A stretch of DNA of 32,372 nt from Planctomycetota bacterium (GTDB lineage: Bacteria > Planctomycetota > PUPC01 > JACPCR01). The notes beneath the pieces were generated by a model. The model was not told the origin of the DNA, did not search any database, and worked only from the letters and a program-made list of their open reading frames with translations. Location: assembly GCA_027625095.1 (NCBI GenBank), contig JAQBXN010000104.1, forward strand, positions 1 through 32,372, in the 5' to 3' direction. Of the stretch, positions 7,526 through 16,400 are shown one piece after another. Made by a program: the position numbers and the translations under genes. Every line of letters starts with the position of its first letter. The first letter of the stretch is position 1.

Positions 7526-8488
7526 GTGCGAATTCTGTCCGGTGTTCAGCCGTCCGGTAAACTCCATCTTGGGAATTACTTCGGCGCAATCAAGCAGCAT
7601 ATTGAGCTCCAGGATGAGGGGCAGGCTTTCTACTTTATCGCTGATTATCACGCGCTCACCACCGTGCAGGACGCCCAGGAGCTGCGTGAGAACGTGCGTG
7701 ACGTCGCCGTCGCCTACCTTGCACTCGGATTGAAAACCGAAGGCCCCATCTTCTTCCGTCAGTCAGATGTGCCTGAAGTGACAGAGCTTACCTGGATGCT
7801 CTCAACCGTCACCGGTATGGGTCTTCTTGAACGCGCTCATTCATTTAAGGACAAGACCACAAGAGGAATCAGGGCTTCCGTTGGCTTGTTCACATATCCG
7901 GTGTTAATGGCCGCCGACATTCTGATTTACCAGTCAAATATTGTCCCGGTCGGTTCGGATCAGGTGCAGCACGTTGAGATGACTCAGGACATGGCTGAGT
8001 ATTTCAACAACACCTACGGCGGAGAGGTGTTCACACGGCCGGAGTACCGCCTTACCAGCACCCCCAAAGTGCCGGGCATTGACGGGCAGAAGATGTCCAA
8101 GTCTTATGGCAACACTATCGAGATATTCGCCAGGGGGAAGACGCTGAAGCAGCCCGTAATGGCCGTTGTGACCGACAGCAAAGGTCTCGACGATCCCAAA
8201 GACCCGACTACCTGCAACGTGTTCGCTCTTTACTCTCTGCTGGCCAGCGAACAGGAGAAGATGGAACTCGCTGAAAAATATCGCCGCGGCGGCTTTGGAT
8301 ACGGCCACGCGAAGCTGGAACTGCTCGGAAAGATTGAGGAGTACTTCGCTGCAGCACGAGAGCGTCAGGAAGAGTTGCTGAATGATCCCGATTTTGTCGA
8401 GGACTTTCTTCAAACAAACGCAAAGCTCGCCAGGGAAGAAGCGCGCAAGACGCTGGCCGCTGCTCGGAAGGCATGTGGGATTGATTAG
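7526..8488 (+). CDS. trpS: Tryptophanyl-tRNA synthetase
   Basis: A class Ic aminoacyl-tRNA synthetase of about 320 residues that charges tRNA-Trp. The first catalytic signature GVQPSGKLHLGNYFGA spans 6-21 and KMSKS lies at 189-193, followed by SYGN. FYFIADYHALTT and MAADILIYQSNIVPVG are family hallmarks. The frame is open back to 7265 with no synthetase-like residues there. The best start is the GTG at 7526, preceded by AGAGG (7513-7517) at 8-nt spacing; this gives the normal family length. The predicted start is therefore non-ATG. galE follows on the same strand 45 bp later. Confidence 0.96.
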   Translation: MRILSGVQPSGKLHLGNYFGAIKQHIELQDEGQAFYFIADYHALTTVQDAQELRENVRDVAVAYLALGLKTEGPIFFRQSDVPEVTELTWMLSTVTGMGLLERAHSFKDKTTRGIRASVGLFTYPVLMAADILIYQSNIVPVGSDQVQHVEMTQDMAEYFNNTYGGEVFTRPEYRLTSTPKVPGIDGQKMSKSYGNTIEIFARGKTLKQPVMAVVTDSKGLDDPKDPTTCNVFALYSLLASEQEKMELAEKYRRGGFGYGHAKLELLGKIEEYFAAARERQEELLNDPDFVEDFLQTNAKLAREEARKTLAAARKACGID

Positions 8489-8490
8489 CC

Positions 8491-8514
8491 CGCTATCAGT
8501 TGGTGCGGGTCACA
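8491..8514 (+). other. Weak stem-loop between trpS and galE
   Basis: CCCGC and GCGGG face each other across 11 nt just after the trpS stop. No T run follows, so it is not an intrinsic terminator; it could modulate read-through into galE or be incidental. Confidence 0.25.
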
Positions 8515-8533
8515 TATCGAAGGGAATTTGAAA

Positions 8534-9517
8534 ATGAAGAAGGTATTGGTTGTCGGCGGCGCCGGATACGTCGGCTCGCACATGGTGAAGATGCTGCTGC
8601 AGGCCAATATGGAAGTCGTCGTGCTGGATAACCTTTCTACTGGCCACAGGGACGCCGTGCTCGGCGGAGAATTTGTGGAAGGCGATACCGCTGACGCGGC
8701 ATGTCTCAACCGGGTGTTTAGGGAGCACCGTTTTGACGGCGTGATTCACTTCGCCTCATCCACTCAAGTCGGCGAGTCTGTTAAAAAGCCCGGTGATTAC
8801 TACAGAAACAATTTCTGTAACACCCTGAATCTCCTCGACGCTCAGATTCGGCACGAGGTGGACGTGTTCATTTTTTCGTCGACAGCGGCCATCTTCGGTA
8901 ACCCTATTCAAGTGCCAATCGATGAAACGCACCCGTCTCGCCCGATCAACCCCTACGGCAGATCCAAGTGGATGGTTGAACAGGCATTGAGAGATTACGA
9001 CGTTGCCCACGGCTTGCGTTCGGCGTGCCTTCGATATTTCAACGCAGCGGGCTCAGACCCCGAAGGCGAACTGGGCGAGAGACACGAACCCGAATCGCAT
9101 CTCATCCCTCTCGTCCTGCGTGCTGCCTCCGGTCGCCGTGAAAACATCTCAATCTTCGGTTCGGATTACAAGACCCGGGATGGCACTTGCGTCCGGGACT
9201 ACGTACATGTGGTAGATCTCTGCCAGGCGCACCTGTTGGCTTTGAAACAGCTATGGAAAGGATCAGGCAGCAGCGTGTACAACCTTGGCAACGGCCAGGG
9301 CTTTACTGTTCAGGAAGTCATATCAACATCCGAAGAGGTAACCGGCAGGAAGATACCCGTTGTTCGCACGCAACGAAGGGAGGGGGACGCAGACACGCTG
9401 GTGGCAGTAAGCAACAAGGCGGAGAGGCTGCTTGGCTGGGACCCTCAGTTCTCCGATCTGGGGACCATCATTGAGCACGCCTGGTTGTATGAGAAGAAAG
9501 TGGCTGGACTGAAGTAA
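8534..9517 (+). CDS. galE: UDP-glucose 4-epimerase
   Basis: An extended short-chain dehydrogenase/reductase of 327 residues that interconverts UDP-glucose and UDP-galactose (or the N-acetyl forms) using bound NAD. The glycine motif GGAGYVG is at 8-14, SST at 115-117 and the catalytic YxxxK is Y141/K145. ARYFN-type LRYFNAAGSDPEGELGE and RDYVHVVDL are typical of GalE. ATG 8534 is preferred over the in-frame TTG 8528 because GAAGGG lies at proper distance before the ATG. It probably shares transcription with trpS. It supplies sugar nucleotides for envelope polysaccharides, which fits the glycan-related neighbours. GalE and related epimerases are hard to separate by sequence alone. Confidence 0.93.
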   Translation: MKKVLVVGGAGYVGSHMVKMLLQANMEVVVLDNLSTGHRDAVLGGEFVEGDTADAACLNRVFREHRFDGVIHFASSTQVGESVKKPGDYYRNNFCNTLNLLDAQIRHEVDVFIFSSTAAIFGNPIQVPIDETHPSRPINPYGRSKWMVEQALRDYDVAHGLRSACLRYFNAAGSDPEGELGERHEPESHLIPLVLRAASGRRENISIFGSDYKTRDGTCVRDYVHVVDLCQAHLLALKQLWKGSGSSVYNLGNGQGFTVQEVISTSEEVTGRKIPVVRTQRREGDADTLVAVSNKAERLLGWDPQFSDLGTIIEHAWLYEKKVAGLK

Positions 9518-9957
9518 TCGGGGCACGAGTGGCGGGCACGGAAGAAGGGGAATTTGAACGAAAGAGTCTTCCTTCTCGGTACGTCCGGGTGTGCGATCGA
9601 GTCGGGCTCCGGCTCAGAGTTGTCAATCCCACCACGTGGCGCGGGCGTCTGTGCGTGCAGACTCATCGTGCAAAAAAAGAAGGCGCTCACCTTTAATGAT
9701 GGCAAAGATAGTTTCATGAAGGTGACGCGCATTGCAGGAAACATGGCGAATAAGGGGAGTGGTCAATTGTTTTCCTGACGAAATCGTGAGGGCAGAGTTA
9801 ATTTCAGGGCCTCGGCATCTTATGGGAATCTGCCTTGCGCGCCTTTCATGTGCTGAGGCTTGATCTAAAGAGGCCCGCAGGATCACTCAGTTGTGAGCGG
9901 CAGATTGTCATCTGCAACGGTGTAAACGAGAAAGCTGAATGCGCAGATGAAGGTTAG
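9518..9957. other. Gene-poor spacer after galE
   Basis: About 440 bases with no convincing gene on either strand. The plus strand has only short frames without family resemblance. On the minus strand a frame starting at 9717 encodes a signal-peptide-like N-terminus but lacks a ribosome binding site and runs into the 3' end of galE. A copy of the galE leader-like string GAAGGGGAATTTGAA occurs at 9545-9559 without a gene behind it. The stretch may be decayed coding DNA. Confidence 0.5.
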
Positions 9958-10140
9958 ACAGTCACAGGGGAACATTGCGAGACGTTGACTGCTCTCATTC
10001 GCCGGGTTCGGACACTGATGGACGATGTCGCAACGAAGCACGGGAAATCGATGTTGTTGGCCGGGCGGGTTCCCGATTCGACTGTCTATTGCAAAGCGAT
10101 GGGTATTGATCTCGAAGCCTTCTTAAAATCTTTAACAACA
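9958..10140 (+). pseudogene. Remnant of a large secreted glycosidase-like gene
   Basis: A short frame following a TAG at 9955 reads CETLTALIRRVRTLMDDV, then KHGKSMLLAGRVPDS, YCKAMGIDLEAFLKS. I recall this sequence pattern (a helix, then GRxLLLAxRVPDS, YCxxxGxDxExWL) from the middle of large secreted glycosyl-hydrolase-like proteins found in Lentisphaerota and Planctomycetota. The similarity stops abruptly near 10130, and nothing upstream matches. About 60 codons remain, without start, signal or catalytic region, so it is best read as a decayed fragment. The promoter of the next gene begins immediately after it. Confidence 0.45.
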
Positions 10141-10152
10141 TGTCCTGAACCT

Positions 10153-10180
10153 TTGCCACTCATGGGTGTTTTGCTATAGT
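10153..10180 (+). promoter_or_regulatory. Predicted sigma-70-type promoter for the giant gene
   Basis: TTGCCA (10153-10158) and TATAGT (10175-10180) are separated by 16 nt, and the -10 box is preceded by TGC, an extended -10 element. Transcription would begin near 10187, giving a leader of about 225 nt before the start codon at 10412. Confidence 0.6.
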
Positions 10181-10204
10181 GCCACGCCCTTATGAGGACG
10201 GGAC

Positions 10205-10361
10205 TGCGACCTTGGTGTCGCAAATTTCCAATTCGCGAATGCGTTCGCAGCATGCGCTTAAGGTGGAACGCCTGGTTCACGATTAGCCATGCGAACCTCC
10301 ATACAAAAATTGTCTGACGCCGCGGCCTGTGGCCGCACTTGCAAATTGAAAAATTTGCGTC
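10205..10361 (+). promoter_or_regulatory. Structured 5' leader with four hairpins and an alternative long-range pairing
   Basis: Four hairpins can be drawn. H1 pairs TGCGAC (10205-10210) with GTCGCA (10217-10222). H2 pairs GCGAA (10235-10239) with TTCGC (10244-10248). H3 pairs GCGGCC (10322-10327) with GGCCGC (10331-10336). H4 pairs GCAAATT (10341-10347) with AATTTGC (10352-10358) around a GAAA tetraloop. CGCAAATTT (10219-10227) can also pair with AAATTTGCG (10351-10359), which would break both H1 and H4. The ribosome binding site AGGAG follows at 10402-10406. It matches no riboswitch class that I recognise. Confidence 0.45.
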
Positions 10362-10411
10362 ACTTCTCCACGCCAAACTTGAAACATACATCCACTATCA
10401 CAGGAGTTGCC

Positions 10412-13400
10412 ATGCGGGCTTCCCGAATGACGTACCTTGTCGGAGCTTTATCGCTTCTTGTTTCTTCCGCATTTGCTGACCTCTATACCGAAGCGCTCGC
10501 ACTTTCCAAAGTGGGCGACTACAAGGGGGCCACGGCAAAGCTCAACGAGTTCGTCAAGACAGCAAAGGGGCAGCAAAATATTGACGGACAATTCTTGCTT
10601 GCTGACATGTATCTGGCGCAGGGCAGCATCCTTGAGGCGGCAACCGCCTACGAAGCTGTGGTAAATGCCAATCCTTCCGCTGAAGTCGTCATAAAGGCTC
10701 GCACAGGAATCGCTCAGACACTCGAAGCCCGCGGCGAATTCACCCGTGCGGTGGCTCAATACAAAGAACTCGTTCTGCAGTTCCGTCACAAGGCCGATAT
10801 GCACTCCATCTGGCTGCATGTGGCCAACCTGTTCCGCCGTACGCTTGGTCAATACAATGAGGCTGAAAAAGAACTAACCTCCCTTCTCGTCCGCTATGAG
10901 AAACATGCCAACAACGGCGATGCGCTCTGGGAACTCGGACAGCTTTACCAGCACAACCTCAAGAATGTTCGAAAAGCGCAGGAGACCTATGTTCGCCTCT
11001 ACACGGAGTACCCCAAGCATAAGAACTCCCCGGCAGCGACGGTGCAATCCGGCTATCTTCTCGAAGACGGTGGTATCCGCGACTGGGCTAAGGCGATTAC
11101 GGAATACAAGAATTATGTGACAGCCAATCCAAATGCCTCCGATGTTTATGAACGCCTTGCTCGCATCGCCTATTTGAATCGAGACCGGCTGAATCAATAC
11201 CAGAATGCGATCGATTACTACGACCAGGCATTCGCCGTAAAGCCCAACCCGGAGATCCTCTGGGAAAAAGCTACCGCGGCCGAGCGTACGGGCAAGAACG
11301 ACATCAAAACTGCCGCTTACACTCAGATCGTACAGAAATTCCCAGACAGTTCGCAAGGGCAGCTTGCATTGCGCGGACTTGCAAACATCCTGTGGGCGGA
11401 AGGCAAGAAGAACGAATGCATCGAAGCGACCAAGAAAATTGTTGCAAAGTATCCCGACAGCCCGGATGACCTTTACAACCTCGCAAATCAGCTTCGTGAC
11501 TCGGAACGATGGGACGAAGGTGCGGCCAACTACGATCAGCTCATCCAGAAATTCCCGCAGTGGAATGCCAACTACATCTATACTTATAAGGCGAACGTTT
11601 ATCTGTCCCGCCACGACAACGCAGTCGCTCGCAAGGCCGACGCTGAGGCAAAGGCGGCGTTAGGTCAGGCCGTCGAAGCGCTTCAGCCGGTCTTCACCAA
11701 GTTCCAGGGGCATACCGATCCGATTGTCCGGGCGCTCTGGATGCTCGCCTACGACATCTATTACACCCGTGCCAAGGATTACGACAACGCCATCACCAAC
11801 TTCCAGACGATCATCGGCGAACATTACCACTATCAGCATTGGGCGAACAGGGACTACTCCATCCGATGGCTGACCGAAAGCCATCTCGCCAAGTCCAAGA
11901 ATATTGACGGCGCCGCACAGTTTGTTTCGCAGACGCTTAAGAAAGATCCGTGGAGTGACAACCTCCGCAACGGCATCGCCTATCTGATGTCCCGTTACAA
12001 CGCGCTTGGCGAATATGCCAAGTCCGTAGCGCTCGCCAAACAGGTGCTCGATACCCGCCAGTCAGACTGGGGCGATGCCTGGACGCTTTACTGCCTCGGA
12101 GATGCCTACAATGGGCTTTCTCTCACCGCGCCCCAGGAGCAGCTCCCAGAGCTTCATCGCAAGCAACTCGAGGCATTCGCCGGCCTCTACAACTACCATA
12201 AAAACAACGCCTACGGTGGTATGCGCAGCTATATCAACGACATTCGCCAGAAGGTCGTCAAGCCACTGCTGCGTGAACAGTCCATTCGCGTTGACCGCAT
12301 GTCTAACATGCTTTTCAAGCGTGACGAGAAGGGTGAAAGCGACGAGACGTGGGCCACTGCAGCACTCAATGACTGGACGCCCATCGAGACCGGCAAGGAC
12401 TGGGGCAACTTCGACGGCATCGGCTGGTATGCGGCGGATATCGATGCGGTCGCCGAGCAGGGCGAGTACGTGGCGGCCTTCTCAAACGTGGATGATCAGA
12501 TGTGGCTATACGTCGACGGCAAGCTCGCCGGCAGTCACTCCGGCGCCAGCAAACCGTTCACGTTGCGCTTCAACACCGAAAAGACAGAGGGCAAAATTCG
12601 CATAGCGGTCAAGGTGAATGACAGCGCTTCGACTGGTGGCATCGTCGGTTCGTTTGTCATTGAAAAGCCTCGAACCATCGGCAAGCAGGAGCTCCTGAAT
12701 ACTGCGCTCGCCAACCAGGCGCTTGGCCAGTTCGCCGACGCTATCAAACACTACAACGACTGGCTCAAAGACATCCCCGCAGGCAACGCTGAGCGCGACG
12801 TCGCCATCCGTTACATGAACTGGATTGACGCCCAGAATCAGGACATCGAAAAGCTGACATCCCGTAAGCCGGCCACGCCGACAGAGGACTATTACCTCTC
12901 CCTCGCCGACGTTTATACGGACCAGCGTGATTACACCAAAGCAGAGGCTACTTACAAGGAGGCCGTGGAGGCGTTCCCCGCCAGTTGGAACACCCTGCTC
13001 GCGCTCGCCAAACATTACGAGGACAGCAAGAGCAAGAACTACCAGCTCATGAACGGCGCCTACCAGAGGCTCATTGCCGCCATGAAGGGCTCGCCCGCCG
13101 AGCATCGGTTTAAGGGACACCACGTTTACATGGTCAACGACGTGTGGCGCAATTATGCAGTCGCCCGTGAGCTGATCGCCCAATACCAGGCCGAACAGCC
13201 TCAGAGCGGTTACTGGCTGCGTCGCTACGCCGACCACCTCTACAGCTACGAAAAGCAGGATTTTCAGAAGGCGATGGGACTCTACCAGCGCTGGATGATG
13301 TCCAACGACAGCCTCGACCCGTGGCATCTCGGCAGCCAGCTCTGGGAATGCCTCAACCGCCTCGGTAATCACAACGCAGCCTTGGCATTTACCAACATGT

Positions 13401-16400
13401 GGCTTGGAAAATTCAGCGGTCACACCAACACTCCGGACATGCTCTATCGCCAGGCCATGACCCAATGGAATATGGGAAGTGAAAACGAAGCCGCCCGCGC
13501 CCAGGCCATCGCCGCGTTCAAGAAATTACAGGCTGACTTTCCCACCTCATCCGCCAGTTACAGCGCGGCCTATCACGCCATCCAGTCCTACACTCCGCCG
13601 CACTTCGCACCCATTGCCGACGCCACGGAAATGACTGAAGCCTGGATCAAGGCCAACCCGGCTCATGGCTACTCGGCGCAGTTGCTCTGGTCCCTGGGGA
13701 ACCGCATGGAGCGTGAGCAGGATTACGGCTTCGACAAGGCTCTCGAGGTCTATCGCCGCATCTGGAAAGATTTCCGAATCAAGTGGGCCGAAAATCTCTA
13801 CGCGTACGACAAGATCGCCAACTACCACTGGGGCCGCCGTGAATACGATGAGGCGTACAGCATTTACCAGGAGGCGATGGATCACTTCGGAAACAACGGT
13901 GACGGCCGCGTCAAGGATGCCTACCACCGCCTCGCCACCAGATACAACAGCTTCGTCAATTTTGAGGCCACGCCGGATTCTACGAACAAGCAGTTCCTCG
14001 CCTCACGTCTGCAAGACGGCCAGGCCGACGGCAACAACGGCCACCCAAGCTACTCCTGGGCATCGGAGGAAGGCGAAGGCGAGCACTATATCGAACTCGC
14101 CATGAAGAAGGCCGAGGAGATCCGCCGGGTTCAGGTTATCTGGGCAGGCGCTCAGCTCCTGCCGCAAGCCATCAAACTTCAGTATCTCAACGGCAATGCC
14201 TTCGCGGACGTCCCCGGATTTGAAAAATTCCGAACGGCCGAGGAACTCACCAGCACCTGGGTCATCTCCCCAATCAAGACAACCAGGATCCGCATCCTTC
14301 AAAAAGCCGGGGGCGGCCCCAAGCAGCGTCCCAACGCGATGATGGCCACGGAGGTCCGCCTCACCCGCGCCATCAGCGACACGGATTTTGAAGCTCTCGA
14401 TAATCTCTACGGGCAGTATCTAAATTACTTTCAGGGACACGGCGAGACCTTCAGCATTGGAGTCACGCTTTGCGACTATCTCGCCTGGCGCGGGGAATAC
14501 ATGAAGTCCAACATCAAGCTCCAGCAGCTCCTCTACGCCATGCCTCGTAATCACCCCACCTTCTGGGATTACGCCAAGGCAGAGGCGCAGAAGCGTATGG
14601 ATCAGGAACGCTACGGCGAGGCTGCGGCTATCTTCCGCACGATGCTTTCCATTCATCGTGGGATTGATGCCACGCGCCGAAGCGATGGCGAGCGTCTCAT
14701 GGGCCAGGCCCTCAATAAGTCCGGCGAAGCCTTTGCCAATATCGACCCAAGCAAGCCCGAAGCAGGCCTCCTCTGGGGCAACGTCTTCGCACGGAGCGGC
14801 GAACCCGACCTCGCGTGGGAACGCTACCAACAGAATCGGGAACTCTATTTCGATCATCAGCACAAGCTTTCGTTCGAGTTTATCGACCTCATTATTCGTG
14901 GACTTCTCACGCAAAGGGAAACCGGCGAGGCCATTAAGGTCTGCCGTCACTTCCTCATCAAGCGCAATGATGATAAACATGTCAGCAATGCCGAGCGTGC
15001 CCGCATCCAGCTCCTCATCGGTGACGCCTACTTCCGTGAAGAGCGCTTTGAGATTGCCCGCGAGGAATACAACACCGTCCTCACGCTGCCGGAATACAAA
15101 GACCTTCCCGAGCACATCCAGGCCCGTTTCAAGGTCGCTCAAACCCTGATGTCCCAGAAAATCTTTGCAAAGTCGCAGGAGATTCTTGAGGACCTCGCCA
15201 CAAGCCCCGACGAAGACACCATGTCCCGGGCGCACCTGATGCTGGGTATCCTGTTCCATGCGCAGGGCGAGGTGAAAAAGGCCGAAGCGAAGTTCAAGGA
15301 AGTGCTCACCTTAATGCCCAAGAACGAGACCGCCGATGAAATCATTTACCGCCTCGGCACGGTCTACCAGGAACGCCGTAAATATAAGGAAGCCCTCGAA
15401 GCGCTCCGCCTCATCGGGGCGTGGTCTGGCGACAGCAAGCGAATGGTCGAACCGGGACGCTCCCTGCGCATTCGCTTGAGCGATCGTGACCTCACCATTG
15501 CCCGCGGCTCCTCCGAAGTGCCGGTTATCGTGACCACTTCAGGTGGCGACGAGGAACGCATCCTGCTCGGGAAATCCGACATTGGAAAGGGCCTGTTCGT
15601 GGCTGAAATCGATACCGAACTCGGTGTGCCAGCCAGGAATGACCGCAAGCTCCAGATTATGGGTAACGACACCATTACCTATAAATACGACCCGCAATGG
15701 GCAAAGGATTTCAAGATCGTTGACGATCCGGACTCGCCTCCGCCAGTTATCACCGTCGCCGGCGACGCCATTCTGCTAGCCTCTGCCACTGAAATTAAGG
15801 AGGAAGAGGAATCCGAACTGCCGGTCCTCAATGACAAGGAGGAAGAAAAGCGCGACGCAACCCGGCTGTTCCGTGACGAATCGCAACTCAAGCCGGGCAA
15901 CCTCGTCTACATCAAGGTCACCGATCCAGACCTGGATATCACCAATGCAAAGGACACAGCCACCGTCGTAGTCGAGGCCACCAGTGGCGACCAGGTCGAA
16001 TTAACGCTCGACGAAACAGGAGAGCATACCGGCATCTTCATGGGCAGCGTCTTCACCGGCAATCGTCCGCCCGATGCAGTCGCCTCCGATAACAGCGAAG
16101 GTAGCGAAGCCCGGTACGCCATAGACGGAGTCAACAAGGCCAGCAATGCCTGGGTCGGCTCGCTCGACAATCGTCCGCCCAAGTGGATCAGCGTCGACCT
16201 CAAGGAAGTGCATGCGATCTCCAAATACGAATGGGATCGAGGCGAAGGTTACGACCCCAAGGAAGACCGCGCCCCGCTTCGCTACATCATCGAAGGGTCA
16301 AAAGACAAAAAGACCTGGTTTCCAGTCGCGTTCTATCCTGAGAACCAGGCCCCACTGATCAAAGGCGCCATCGGCCTCTGGGACCCGGATGGTTCCGGTG

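Noticed and set aside
10289..10411. N-terminal extension of the giant protein
   Set aside because: It is leader sequence with hairpins; the signal peptide and AGGAG mark 10412 as the start.
14420..15259. Long minus-strand frames inside the giant gene (also near 12506-13465 and 18284-19048)
   Set aside because: They are antisense shadows of a strongly supported plus-strand gene and show no family resemblance or start signals.
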